Source: Lumbricus terrestris (Eukaryota; Annelida; Clitellata; Crassiclitellata; Lumbricidae). Taken from it: a stretch of 64,000 nt of DNA. Made by a program: the position numbers and the translations under genes. Where the stretch lies: assembly GCA_949752735.1 (NCBI GenBank), contig OX457043.1, forward strand, positions 37,012,605-37,076,604. Direction: 5' to 3'. Below, one piece after another: positions 21,626-32,160 of the stretch. The notes below the pieces were generated by a model. It did no database searches. It was given only the letters and a program-made list of their open reading frames with translations, and was not told where the DNA came from. Position 1 is the first letter of the stretch, and every line of letters begins with the position of its first letter.

Positions 21626-21959
21626 GTTAAATTGTCCATTGTGATCGCAAAATGTTAAAATTTATCACAAAGAACGTTCAAATCAACTTTCAAACATCTG
21701 TCATAAAACGCCAAAAAACGCTCAACATTAGCATGTTCTAAATCCAACAACAGCCTTACAAAATTATCAAAAAAGTAGTCAAAGAGTAGCCCAAGGCATT
21801 GCGGAAATTACTATCGACCGTCAGGCGCCTAGATTTCGAATAATAAGCAGTGCCTTCAGTGCCAGACAGAGCACAGACGTAATCGTACATATTGACGAGT
21901 ACCGCTCGTCAATAGTTCATGACGAGCACCGCTCGTCAATACGGCAGCCAAGGGGTTAA

Positions 21960-22028
21960 TACCATAGGAGGATTCAAGGCGCTGGAGCAAAATTTTGTGA
22001 TCGACCACGTCAAAGGCTGCTGATACAT
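21960..22028 (-). pseudogene. L2-type LINE RT block A, upstream of the piggyBac insertion
   Basis: The minus strand reads NVSAAFDVVDHKILLQRLES then SYGI, the AAFD catalytic block. It continues the LINE 19425-20100. Its 5' side is cut by the TTAA-flanked MITE at 22033-22106. Confidence 0.85.
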
Positions 22029-22032
22029 TTAA

Positions 22033-22106
22033 CATCCTGGCCACTGATTTGCTGTGTTAAATGACTCAATTTGGGACGTGCATACACGTCCCTCGCGGCC
22101 AACGTG
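22033..22106. mobile_element. 74-bp piggyBac-type MITE, second copy
   Basis: TTAA at 22029-22032 and 22107-22110. The ends are CATCCTGGCC / GGCCAACGTG. It shares GGGACGTG...CACGTCCC and GACTCAATTTGGGACG-type inner sequence with 6336-6409 in reverse orientation. Confidence 0.83.
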
Positions 22107-22110
22107 TTAA

Positions 22111-22335
22111 AGGAGTCCACGAAGCTGGCCGATCAGATAGTGGAAAGAAGTCTGCTCCAACATCGAGGACCAGAGGCGCTCCCGAATGCAGAGCGGACAC
22201 TGCATCGGAGTTTCACGCCGAAGCGCTGAGCAATTGCGAGTGAAGGACTTGCCCAAGGTCCCTACGCGGCGAGGTGGATTCGAACCTTCCGGCTTCAAGG
22301 CAACGACGCCACCACTACACCACCGCGCCCCACAA
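22111..22335 (-). mobile_element. tRNA-headed SINE with LINE-type tail
   Basis: Minus-strand head GGCGCGGTGGTGTAGTGG (A box region) and B box AGGTTCGAATCCAC. The body holds GGGACCTTGGGCAAGTCCTT and AATTGCTCAGCGCTTCGGCG, and the end GGGAGCGCCTCTGG. Same family as 26741-26955. Confidence 0.85.
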
Positions 22336-22389
22336 GTTGTAGCCTAGACATATCTTTGCTGCCTATTTTCATGTTCATGTAACGTTTTT

Positions 22390-22665
22390 GTCTTTTATTC
22401 TCTTCTTTCTTCAATCAGGCGTGGGCCGATGATGAGGCTTTAACTAGACTTCTCCAAAAGTTCTGTTTCTGGTTTTTCTACAGCATCTCTCATGTCCATG
22501 CCCTGAGCTCCTAAGTCATCCTTCACATTGTCCATCCAAGTTTTCGGTTGTCTTCCTCTACGTCTTGTTCCATCCACGTGTGCATACAGGGCCGCTGCCG
22601 GCAATCTCTTTTCTGCCATCCTAGTTACATGACCGATCCACTTGAACCACTTATTTGCAGTCGTG
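22390..22665 (-). pseudogene. RTE-like LINE C-terminal end
   Basis: The minus strand reads FKWIGHVTRMAEKRLPAAAL, GTRRRGRQPKTWMDNVKDDL and a 3' UTR with GCCTCATCATCGGCCCACGC. It resembles the ends at 12243 and 29760. Confidence 0.75.
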
Positions 22666-22724
22666 TGCTAATGGGGAATTACGTCATTAGGGGTATCTCA
22701 CTTTTCGACTTAGCTGCAAGAAAT

Positions 22725-22875
22725 AGTTACGATCGACTCGACTTGCAAGTTGATCGAGTCGACGACTTTTCGATCGACTCGATTTGGCCGAGTCATGATC
22801 GACTTGATCGATCAACTCGATCGACTACGGGGTATAATTAGCATGTCAGAAGTCGACTTCTAGTCGGAAGTCGAT
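22725..22875. repeat. GATCGACTCGA palindromic cluster
   Basis: Dense CGATCGACTCGA and AGTCGACTT motifs, mirrored at 23245-23300 (AGTCGACCCAGTCGACTTGG). They may be the arms of one element around the LINE pieces 22883-23260. No target duplication resolved. Confidence 0.5.
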
Positions 22876-22882
22876 TGTTTTT

Positions 22883-23260
22883 CTACCAAGTCGGGTCAAG
22901 TTTTAAGGGATAAAGGGGTAGTAATAGTAGAAGCAGTTTTGAAATCGAGCATAGGTTGGATGCGGTGGCGGAGGTCACGAATATGCCTGAAGCAGGAGCG
23001 GGAGAGGTTGGAGATGTGTCTTGAGAAAGAGAGATGTGGATCAAAGGCAACACCAAGATTGCGGACAGGGATGTCAGAGGTAAAGGTATGAGATGTGAAG
23101 CATTAGTAATGATTAGTTGATAGAACCTGATGCAGCGGGCTTCATGAATAGCTTTACACGATGCAGAAGCGGGAAAGTTGAAGATTTGTTTTGAGGAGAG
23201 AAGTGAATCAAAGGTAACGCCAAGATAGCGAACACTAGACCTGTGAGTCGACCCCAGTAA
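22883..23260 (-). pseudogene. Two L2-type LINE fragments, same region twice
   Basis: The minus strand gives VRYLGVTFDSLLSSKQIFNF and, further on, VRNLGVAFDPHLSFSRHISN then FRHIRDLRHRIQPMLDFKTA. Both are the post-active-site VRNLGVxFD block, so two fragmentary copies lie in tandem. Confidence 0.75.
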
Positions 23261-23689
23261 GTCGACCCAGTCGACTTGGGCATCCCAAGTCGAGTCGTTT
23301 CTGCTCACCACAACTGACCCCAAGTCAAATTGTGTAAAGAAAAGTCACTTGAAAAAAACTAGATTTTTCACTTGAAAACAACGATCGTGAGACATATCAT
23401 ATCATATCGCATATCAGAACTAGGTTGAAGGCCGACTGCCACCACTGGCGATCCTTTAGAGACCACTTAGCACCCTATTCCAGCGCTGTGTTCATTATGC
23501 GCACAATAGGGGTCTGCGGGTATACCCGTACCCGCGGATTTACCCGTACCCGACCCGTACCCGCGGGTCGGGTACGGGTCGGGTACGCTTTTCACGGGTC
23601 GGGTCGGGTACGGGTATGGTCATCACGGGTACGGGTATACCCGGTTTTACCCGTGATAATATGGTGTGGAGGCTACAGGTTACGACAGT

Positions 23690-24540
23690 TTTCACCTTAA
23701 AAGATTCTGTGTGTTTGCATTTCCACAGTTTTAGGCTTTTCATTGCAAACCTTCACTACTGTGTCCATCTGGGCATGGTGGGAGCGATAAACAAAAAATT
23801 TACACATTTTGTGTGTAAAATCATTGGCATTTCCACACTTTTTGCGCTTTTCCCACAGTTTTAGGCTTTTCATTGCAAACCTTCACTACTGTGTCCGTCT
23901 GGTCATGGTGGGAGCGATAAACCAAAAAATTTACACATTTTGTGTGTAAAATCATTGGCATTTCCACACTTTTTGCGCTTGTCCCACAGTTTTAGGCTTT
24001 TCATTGCAAACCTTCACTACTGTGTCCGTCTGGGCATGGTGGGAGCGATAAACCAAAAATTTACACATTTTGTGTGTAAAATCATTGGCATTTCCACACT
24101 TTTTGCGCTTGTCCCACAGTTTTAGGCTTTTCATTGCAAACCTTCACTACTGTGTCCGTCTGGGCATGGTGGGAGCGATAAAACAAAAAATTTACACATT
24201 TTGTGTGTAAAATCATTGGCATTTCCACACTTTTTGCGCTTGTCCCATAGTTTTAGGCTTTTAATTGCAAACCTTCACTACTGTGTCCGTCTGGGCATGG
24301 TGGGAGCGATAAACCAAAAAATTACACATTTTGTGTGTAAAATCATTGCCATTTCCACACTTTTTGCGTTTGTCCCACAGTTTTAGGCTTTTCATTGCAA
24401 ACCTTCACTACTGTGTCCGTCTGGGCATGGTGGGAGCGATAAACCAAAAATTTACACATTTTGTGTGTAAAATCATTGGCATTTCCACACTTTTTGCGCT
24501 TGTCCACAGTTTTTCAACTTTTCACTCGAGACCTTCAGTA
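23690..24540. repeat. 130-bp tandem array, about 6.5 copies
   Basis: GTGTGTAAAATCATTGGCAT recurs at 23811, 23942, 24072, 24203, 24333 and 24463, with spacing 130-131 bp. The unit also holds CTTCACTACTGTGTCCGTCT. Part of it matches the reverse complement of 28150-28205, suggesting the array was amplified from the repeat at 27566-28290. Short frames in it are not genes. Confidence 0.95.
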
Positions 24541-24544
24541 CTCT

Positions 24545-25190
24545 GTCGGAGTGGGCATGGGAGCATGGGACGGAGGCAGAGAGGGAGGAAGCGTGGGAGG
24601 GAAGGACGGATGGAGGGGCGGGAGAGAGAGGGGTGAAGGAGGGAGAGAGGGAGAGAGGCAGGGGAGGAAGAGATGAGGTAGTGATGGGCAAGGAGGGACG
24701 GAGGGATGGAGGGATGGAGGGACGGAGGGAGGGAAGAGGTTGAGGGTCGATGGTGGGAGAGGTGCAGGAATGAGGGATGGAGGGAAAGAGGCAGAAGGAG
24801 TGAGGGAGGGGAGTTAGGGAGAAAGGAAGGAAGGGACGGACGGACGGAAGAACGGACGGAAGGAGGAATGCACGAAGGGAAGGAGGGGTGAGGGAGAGAC
24901 AAGGGAAGGAGGGAGTGGGAGGGAGGAAGGGAGGGAGGAATTGAGGGAGGGGTGAAAGGCGAGGGAGGGATGGGGTGCAGGAAGAAGGGATGGAAGGAGA
25001 GAGGCAGGATGAGTTAAGGAGTGGAGAGAGGGAGGAAGGGAGGGACGGATAAAGGTATGCACGGAGGGAGGGGTGAAAGATGGAGGAAGGGAAGAAGGGA
25101 GTGGGAGGGAGGGACGGAGGGAGGGGTGAGGGTGAGATGGGTGAAGGAGAAAGGAGTGGAGGGAGGAAGGGAGAGAGGCTTCTTCCTCCT
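24545..25190. repeat. Homopurine (GGGA)n tract
   Basis: About 640 bp almost purely G and A on the plus strand. All long frames across it are compositional artefacts. Confidence 0.95.
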
Positions 25191-25575
25191 CCAATTTCTC
25201 TACATTTCAATTTCCCTCTCTTCTTCTCACTCATTCTATGCCTCTGTCTCTCTGTTTCTGTGCCTGCATCTGTCTATGCCTTTGCATCTACTTCTCTGCC
25301 TATTCATATTTCCCTCTGCCTTTCCCTCTCCGTCTCCCTCGCCGTCTCTTCCTCTTCCTCTTCTTCCCCATTTCCTTTCCGTCTCACTCTCAAATTCTGC
25401 ATCTTGTTCTACCTATGTCTTTTCCTCTCTGCCACTGCTATTTTCTCTTTGCCTCTGCCTCTGCTTCTGCCTATTCCTATGCCTCTGCTTCTGTTTTTGC
25501 CTCTCTCTCTATCCCCTTCTCCTGCCCGTCTTCATCGTCATCTTAATTTTCCCCTCTCTATAACCATATCCATTA
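25191..25575. repeat. Homopyrimidine tract
   Basis: About 380 bp rich in CTCT/TTCC/CTGCCT. It follows the purine tract directly, so strand composition flips at about 25190. Confidence 0.95.
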
Positions 25576-25826
25576 CCAGCGGCCACTCCTCCTCCTACTC
25601 CTCTCCTATGAACTTGGTCATTTATTAATGGGTGTCGAATCACAGTTGCAAAGTGAATGGCTTGTTCTCTTAGGGCAGTGGGCAGTCCTATTGCTGTCCC
25701 ACAAATGTTTGATCTGTCTGGTCCGGCAAGAGGCAGGTCAGAGGTCGCTGACTTTGATGCTCTGATAAACAGTCCTTGATTCAAGCAGTCCAAGCAGATA
25801 GCTTTCGAAGGTTTCCACCCCTTAAC

Positions 25827-25831
<5 letters not shown>
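25576..25831. other. Nothing identified
   Basis: Short stretch between the pyrimidine tract and the TA repeat. No element recognised. Confidence 0.5.

Positions 25832-25868
<37 letters not shown>
25832..25868. repeat. (TA)n microsatellite
   Basis: About 18 TA units. Confidence 0.97.
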
Positions 25869-25872
<4 letters not shown>

Positions 25873-26345
25873 TTAGCCGTGTTAAGTTTGGCTGCAGAGA
25901 ATCATATCCACCAGGTGGAAAGTATCGACATCTAACGCTGTGACAAGTCATCGGTCTCTTTGACGGTGTGACAGATGATGCAGGTTGGAAAAGTAATACG
26001 ATGAATGATTATAACAGTAGCTCACTGACGACTATGATCTATGGACACGAGGATACATATAAATATACATTTAGGCTATTTATGTATAGGCCTATACCTA
26101 TCCATTTACCATTACCTATACACGAATTCGTGGAATAGCCAATAATACTGTTGCTTGCTAGCAGTCTTATTGAGACTTCAACAATTTTTGCTAAAGCCTG
26201 CAGTCATCTCAGCATGCGTTGGATGATGGTAACACAACTCTGTGCTTTCTCACATCAAATATTGCTGGATGACAAAACTGCTTCAGATGTAAGTAATAAA
26301 GCATACTTCCACTACATCAATAATTGAATTGTTTACGCAAACTGA
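25869..26345. other. Nothing identified
   Basis: AT-rich, with TAGGCCTATA motifs near 26087. No coding support. Confidence 0.5.
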
Positions 26346-26590
26346 GCATTGTTTTTCTTAGCAACTTTTTCGTCCTTATTTCTTCTCCCTACTCCTCAGC
26401 CTCTTCCTCCTCTTCATGATCGTGTCATCTTTTTCTTCTTCGTCTGCTCCTCCTTCTTCTTCCTCTTTCTCATCTTCACATTCATTTCGATCCTATACCT
26501 CTTCTTCGTGGTCTTCCTCTCTTCCACTTCCTTCTTCTTCTTCCTTCTCTTTATTCCTTCTCTCCCTCCCGATGTTCATGTTACTTACTG
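26346..26590. repeat. (CTT/TCC)n pyrimidine repeat
   Basis: Imperfect TTC/CTT/TCC triplets. The 80-codon frame here is F/S/L-rich composition only. Confidence 0.9.
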
Positions 26591-27117
26591 AATAACAACT
26601 GCTACTGCCTCTGCTACTGCTACTACAACTGCTACTATATCTTATACTTCGCTACTACTGCAACTACTGCTACTATTACTGCTACTACTGCTACTGCTGC
26701 TGTTGCTACTACCACTACTACTACCACCACTACTACTACAATTGGGTGCGGTGGTGCAGTGGGTATGTTCGTCGCCTTGCAGCCGAATGGTTGCAGGTTC
26801 GCATCCACCTCAAGTCACCGCGTATAGGGACCTTTGGCAAGTCCTTCGCTCGTAATTGCTCAGCGCTTCGGCGTGAAACTACGCCCTGTAGAGTTGGGAG
26901 CGCCTCTGAGTAGTGAGCTTGAAGGAGCGCTATGACATGTGCACGTATAGAAAATACAATTAACACTATTACTGCTGCTACTATTACTAATACTGCTACT
27001 ACTACTGCTACTACTATATCACTACCTAAACTACTACAGTACTACAACTACTACATCTACTACTACTATTACTGCATCACATCTACTACTACCGCTTCCA
27101 CTACAACGACTATTACA

Positions 27118-27149
<32 letters not shown>

Positions 27150-27490
27150 TATCAACACCATTACTACTACTACCACAACCACTACCACAATTACTCCAAC
27201 TATACTACATCTACTATACTACTACTGCTATAACTAATACTACTACAACGATTACTACTACCATACTACCAACACTACGAAAACTACTATAACTACTACA
27301 GCTACTACTACTACTACTACTGCTACTCCTACTATTACTACTACAATGACTATTATAACAACAACTACTACCACCGTTACCATGACTTTTACTACTAAAA
27401 CTTCTTCCAATGCCATCACCACCACACTACTACAAATTACTACTACAACTACTACAACTGCTACAGCTGCTGCTACTACCAACACCATCA
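26591..27490. repeat. (TAC)n triplet expansion, split by a SINE
   Basis: CTACTACTGC-type triplets over about 900 bp, interrupted by 26741-26955. A reverse-complement-type (AGT)n tract lies at 35640-36545. Confidence 0.95.
26741..26955 (+). mobile_element. tRNA-headed SINE with L2-type tail
   Basis: The A-box region is GTGCGGTGGTGCAGTGGG and the B box is CAGGTTCGCATCCAC. The body has GGGACCTTTGGCAAGTCCTT and AATTGCTCAGCGCTTCGGCG, and the tail GGGAGCGCCTCTGAGTAG then GGAGCGCTATGACATG. The tail is the same as that of the L2-type LINE at 1255-2302, so this LINE family probably mobilised it. It inserted within the TAC repeat. Confidence 0.9.
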
Positions 27491-27493
27491 TCA

Positions 27494-27495
<2 letters not shown>

Positions 27496-27563
<68 letters not shown>
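27496..27563. repeat. (TA)n microsatellite
   Basis: About 34 TA units, immediately before the GC-rich repeat at 27566. Confidence 0.97.
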
Positions 27564-27564
<1 letters not shown>

Positions 27565-27565
27565 T

Positions 27566-28290
27566 AGCTGGGGTACCCGGCGTTGCCCGGGAAATTTAGG
27601 ATTCGCCCCGCTCCCGGCCAATTCCTTACTTCCTGACCCTCACTGCAAGCTCCCCAACCGCCCGCTCCCCATCCCACCCCACCCCTACCACTCCACCACA
27701 CCCCACCCACCTCCACCCTCCCCATCCCAACCACCCAACGCCTCCCACTCCACTCCCATCTTTCCACCCCACCGACCGACCACCCCACCTTCATCCCTCC
27801 CCACCCACCCCAACACCCCACCCCAGTCCACCCCCACCCACTCCATCCCACCCCAGGTGTGTGTTGGGTGGGGCGAGGTGAGCTGGTAGCATTCGGTGCA
27901 ATTGGAACGTTTCAGGTGAATACATGTAGCTGTGAAACGAAATGAATATTGCAAAAAGTTTGGGTTTTCGCCCCACCCTGGCCCCAATGGTGGAGATTCG
28001 CCAGCCCCTCCAACGGGTGGTTCTGATGGCCCTCTGTCTAGGTAGAAAGTTTCAGACCAATAGCTGCGTTTTAGCGACAAAAATTTGGGAGTTTCGCCCC
28101 ACCCTGGCCCCCATGGTGTTAGAGAATCGGCAACCCCTCGCTGGGGTGTCTCATGCCAAGACCTACACAGTAGTAAAGGTTTGAAGTGAAAAGCTCAAAA
28201 ACTGTGGAAATGCATCCCTGTCAAACAGACAGACACACAGACAGACACACAGACACACAGACAGACAGACAGAATCTTCTCCTTATTTAT
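27566..28290 (+). mobile_element. GC-rich dispersed repeat beginning CTAGCTGGGGTACCCGGCG
   Basis: Starts with CTAGCTGGGGTACCCGGCGT then TGCCCGGGAAATTTAGGAT, followed by a C-rich CCCCACCCC tract and a body with TCGCCCCACCCTGGCCCC twice. It ends in ACAGACAGACAG and TTATTTATATAGATTG. A second copy lies antisense at 39128-39957. I cannot assign the class. Pro/Gly-rich frames in it are compositional. Confidence 0.75.
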
Positions 28291-28825
28291 ATAGATTGCT
28301 GCCATTGTATTACATGATGAGTTGTAAATTTATTCGTCTGGAAAGCTATGGCATCAGGAACTTTAGAAGGCGTGCTAATGACGTCGCGGCTACGATACGG
28401 GTACGGGTATACCCGCGGGTACGGGTCGGGTCGGGTAGCAATTTTGAGTACGGGTCGGGTACGGGTACGGGTAGCAGTCTTACGTCACGGGTACGGGTCG
28501 GGTAGCAAAATTCCTTACCCGCAGAGCCCTAGCGCACAACACTAAGCCTACAATGCAATAGTGTTCAACACTGGGGGACAAGGCCCAAGAGCCACAGTGG
28601 CGATAACATTATTCTTCTAAATTGTTTTTAGAAGCCTGAGGCATTATTCCTACCTCGGGCAAAGACAAAAATTACAATGGGTGGAATCTGGCAATGGACA
28701 AGTCAACTGCATGGCCAATGCTAGAATAGGTTACTGAGCCTATATAGCCCAAATTATCACAAGACTGTTCAAACTCAAATACAACAAATCATAAAATAGG
28801 CTTAATAAACTTAGAACAATTTCAT

Positions 28826-29087
28826 CAGTGGCGTAGCCAGGAATTTATGATTGTGGGTTTTGGGGGTCTTATGGCCTGGCCATACGCCCTTCAGGACACC
28901 AACAGTATTAGGCCTACAGTAAATAAAAAGGGAATAAAGTAACAAAGGGAATAAAGTAAGAAAACAATTGTTACTACAAGCAATTGTTTTGTTTTTCTCA
29001 TTTAAGTGGATAAATAACCTTAAAAAACTTTTTTCTAAGCCAATGGGGGGGAAGTTAACCCCCGAAACCACCTTGGCTACGCCACTG
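28826..29087. mobile_element. hAT-type MITE (262 bp)
   Basis: Perfect target duplication AATTTCAT at 28818-28825 and 29088-29095. The ends are CAGTGGCGTAGCCAGG and, reversed, CAGTGGCGTAGCCAAG. It is non-coding. Confidence 0.95.
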
Positions 29088-29095
29088 AATTTCAT

Positions 29096-29750
29096 TCATC
29101 AAGGACGATCGTTATTCGTCGATATACGAAATTAATGCTGCCAGGCAAAAATTGACCTGACTCTTGCATTATTAGACTTGGACTATAGTGTCGTGGTCAA
29201 AATTAACCAAAATTGCAGTCGATTGATGCATTCTTACATCCCAATACCTAAATTAGGTCAATTTATTAATTTCTCAGACATGCAAAAAATAGCCTACGTT
29301 TGCTAAAATAGCGAAGTATTATTCCACGAAAACATGTCACTAAGTACATTTCATTTTGTAGCATTGTTACCCTTCGGAAGGTTGCATTGTGGGCATTTTG
29401 GTTTTGAAAATGATACCACAGGGCTATTTGGATGATAAGGTCAATGCATTGAATCACATGTATGCGGCAGCTGCGGCTCTCCTATATAGGACTACTCGCC
29501 GTAATGTGGAACAAAATGTTGCCACATAAAAACTTATCAGTGTGAGAAGACAAGTCCGACGTACAGATCGACTTTTGAATGTTTTGAGATCGTTGGTAGT
29601 GAACCTACTGCAGACGGCAGAGCTGAAATTTCCTTAAACTAAGACATAGGCCTAAACAAGATGCTGTAAAACTGCAAAAACATTAGGCTATCTCTTATAG
29701 GCCTATAGCCTCCACAGTTCCACTAACACGAAAGCGCCAGCGTCCAAGAA
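29096..29750. other. Nothing identified
   Basis: Contains TAGGCCTA-type motifs at about 29648 and 29698. No gene seen. Confidence 0.5.
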
Positions 29751-29754
29751 GTTC

Positions 29755-30055
29755 ATTATTTGCTTCTTCTCTTTCTTCCTTCAGGCGCGGGCCGACGATG
29801 AAGCTTTAACTAGACTTCTCCTGGTTTTTACAAGGCCGCTGCCAGCAATCTCTTTTCTGCCATCCTAGTTACGTGACCGAACCACTTGAGTCTTCTTTTT
29901 CTGATCTTATATATTATTGTTTCACTTTGTCCCAGATCATATCAAGTCACTTCGTTGTGTATTCTGTCCCTTCTATATCTTCCCAATATTCTTCTCAATC
30001 ACCCATTTCCGTCACTAGCAATCACCGCTCATCTTCTTTTCGTAAGACAAAAAAA
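29755..30055 (-). pseudogene. RTE-like LINE 3' remnant
   Basis: The sequence at 29775-29890 (GCGCGGGCCGACGATGA... and TGCCATCCTAGTTACGTGAC) parallels 22415-22650 (GCGTGGGCCGATGATGA... and TGCCATCCTAGTTACATGAC). Translation is heavily broken. Confidence 0.6.
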
Positions 30056-30379
30056 ATAATGTTGTGTTTCTGGTAACAGAGCTCCAAAAAATTGGGTAGG
30101 TAAGTCAAAAAATATTGTTATTTTGGTAAAATATTTGTATACAGTGACTATCCGAAAAATTATACCCCACTACTTTTTTCTCAATAAAGGTACACGCTGC
30201 AACAAAGTCCGTGTTCTAAGCAAGTATAAACTGCCTATTTCCTGACTGTCTGCCCCTAAAACTACTCTAGAAAACAATTCTATTAATTTCATTTTGTTGA
30301 CATCTTTTCTGGTAAGATAAAGTAGGAAGGGAAATGGAAGATGAGTGCGAACAGAACATCAATGCTAGGGGTCGTTCCA
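30056..30379. other. Nothing identified
   Basis: AT-rich, no feature. Confidence 0.5.
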
Positions 30380-30600
30380 GACTGGCCGAGCCAGTGGCTA
30401 GTTACACCTAGAAGTTGCTAGATTTATTTTCCCTAGTCACCGTTAGAGGTGGCTCAAGTGAGAATGATAAGACTCTAGAGAGGCTTCTCAGGACTGGCAG
30501 CCAGGAAGTAGTTAGGCAGGCGTGAAACTCTAATGCAGTGTCCATGCTGTAGTCGGAAGCGCTTCTGAGTAGGTAGCTTGAAGAGGCACTATAGAAATTG
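30380..30600 (+). mobile_element. SINE body and L2-type tail (degraded head)
   Basis: GGCGTGAAACTCTAATGCAG, TGTCCATGCTGTAGTCGGAAG and GCGCTTCTGAGTAGG, then GGCACTATAGAAATTG, parallel the SINE at 22111-22335 and its tail. No clear A or B box. Confidence 0.6.
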
Positions 30601-30639
30601 AGAGAACAATAAAATAAAATGAAACATTCTATTTACTTG

Positions 30640-30730
30640 AAAACTGTTCTTTTTGGCCATGCTGGAGTCGGGAGCCCCTCTGAGTAGTTTCCTTGAAGAG
30701 GTGCTATATAAATACTTGAATGAATGAATG
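30640..30730 (+). mobile_element. L2-type LINE 3' tail
   Basis: AAAACTGTTCTTTTTGGCCA, GTCGGGAGCCCCTCTGAGTA, GGTGCTATATAAATACTTGA and terminal (ATGA)n. Nearly the same as 2212-2302. Confidence 0.85.
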
Positions 30731-30769
30731 TTAAATCCTTCACCAAAGGGTGCTCGAAATAAAAGAGAA

Positions 30770-30915
30770 CCGCCTAGTGAGTGGAAGAGAGAAGAGTTAG
30801 TAGAAGAGAGCACTCTGAGCACAAAAAGGCACAGAAAGCACAAGAGCACAGTGAGCAAAAGAGAGCAGAAAGAGGCAGAGAGCAAAGGAAGCACAGTGAT
30901 CACAAGAGAGCCTAG
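30770..30915. repeat. Degenerate purine-rich AGAGCACA repeat
   Basis: Imperfect AGAGCAC/AGAAAGCAC units. The 85-codon K/R/E-rich frame 30728-30985 spans it and the preceding LINE tail, so I do not call it a gene. Confidence 0.6.
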
Positions 30916-31264
30916 TCAGCTTAGGAAGTTAAAGCGAGCAAAAATGGACTGTCTTAGGACAGAAAAACAGCTAGTTGAACTATAAACTTGCAACAGGCTG
31001 TGTATTAGCCATCATGTGCTACAGGCTAGATGGCCCTGTACTCAATGAATGCAACGAGCTACCGTGAGAAAACCCTCCTTTCAGATCTATTACTCTCTCC
31101 CCCATCCACCCCACAACAGCCTGCCTTGTCAAACTGGCCGTGGGAAACTATTGATTGCTCTAATTAACAGACCATTATATACCTTGAAAGACGGCTGCTT
31201 ACGATCAGATCGTCGCCTGGCTTAGTGAATGCTATTATAATTATGATGTGCCAATTGTACATCT

Positions 31265-31560
31265 CAAATACGGAGGGCAATGTCACCGTAAATAAAAAAC
31301 TTCCACAAAATTTTCCGAGTCGCAGCAATAAAAGTCAGTCGGTCGGGTTACTGGAAACACATTATTTTTTGGCCTAAGATCCAACTCTATACGGAAGGCA
31401 ATGTCACCGTATTATGTCAATACAAACTTTTAAAAATAGAAAAAAAATGTAAATTTTTTTTATAAACATTTTTTTTTAAATAAAAAATTTCACAAAATTA
31501 TTTGAGTCGCGCCAATGAAAGAGGGTCGGTCGGGTTACCGGGAACACAACATTATTTTTT
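31265..31560. repeat. Direct duplication with GGGCAATGTCACCGTA and GGTCGGGTTAC blocks
   Basis: TACGGAGGGCAATGTCACCG at about 31270 recurs as TACGGAAGGCAATGTCACCG at about 31392. GTCGGTCGGGTTAC at about 31336 recurs near 31528. The second copy is expanded by A/T runs. Confidence 0.75.
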
Positions 31561-31599
31561 GGGCCCTAAGATAAAACGGCATAAGCAACGCTAAAATTG

Positions 31600-32160
31600 T
31601 CCAAAATTCGTACATGGAACTGTAATGACTCAATTTTACTATTCCTTGCACTCATCCTCCCTTCCTCCCTCCATTTCTCAATCCATTGAATCTTGCAATA
31701 CAGTGTATTTTCAAACATTGAAACGCTAAGTATTAATGAAAATACGAACAATGTAGCTATAAGTCACAATTTTATCCTTCCATGCCACATCCTCCCTTCC
31801 TCCATCCCTCCCTCCTTTCTCATTTCATTGGAGTGTGCATTACTTGATATTTTTAAACATTGAAACGCTAAGTATTAATGAAAATACGAACAATGTAGCT
31901 ACATGTATAAGACACAATTTTATCCTTCCATACCACATCCTCCCTTTCTCCATCCCTCCCTCCCTCCTTTCTCTTTCCATTGTAGTGTGCATTACTGTGA
32001 ATTCTCATACATTGAAACACTAAGAATTGACGAAAACGTGTTCACTGTAACTATAATGAATCAATTTAATCCTTCCATACCACATCCTCCCTTCCTCCAA
32101 CCCTCCATCCGTCCCTCATTCCATCGGATCTTGCATTACATTCCAAAGGTAAGAATTGAC
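31600..32160. repeat. 135-147-bp tandem repeat, four copies
   Basis: CATCCTCCCTTCCTCC recurs near 31653, 31788, 31935 and 32082, each followed by ACATTGAAACGCTAAGTATT (or a close variant) and GAAAATACGAACA-type sequence. Minisatellite with no coding support. Confidence 0.9.

Larger units (their letters stand above)
20105..21955 (-). mobile_element. piggyBac-type element, internally deleted
   Basis: Flanked by TTAA at 20101-20104 and 21956-21959. The terminal inverted repeats are CCCCTTGGCTGCC / GGCAGCCAAGGGG. The right end has subterminal GACGAGC(A/G)CCGCTCGTCA palindromes at about 21897-21939. It inserted into the minus-strand LINE whose halves are 19425-20100 and 21960-22028. It contains a remnant transposase ORF and a mariner insertion. 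Confidence 0.93.
23507..28531. mobile_element. 5-kb hAT-type element swollen by repeats and insertions
   Basis: Perfect 8-bp target duplication GCGCACAA at 23499-23506 and 28532-28539. The ends are TAGGGGTCTGCGGGTA and, reversed, TAGGGCTCTGCGGGTA. Both subterminal arms (23515-23660 and 28395-28525) are dense in CGGGTACGGGTCGGGT. Between them are a 130-bp satellite, purine/pyrimidine tracts, (TAC)n, a SINE, TA repeats and a GC-rich repeat. No transposase is recognised. Confidence 0.8.

Noticed and set aside
22690..23310. A hAT element with GTCGACTCGA arms
   Set aside because: Arms are suggestive, but neither exact termini nor a target duplication could be read.
24473..25628. Ser/Pro/Leu-rich and Gly/Glu-rich frames up to 253 codons
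   Set aside because: Produced by the purine and pyrimidine tracts.
30728..30985. 85-codon Lys/Arg/Glu-rich frame as a gene
   Set aside because: It starts in a LINE tail and crosses a purine-rich degenerate repeat.
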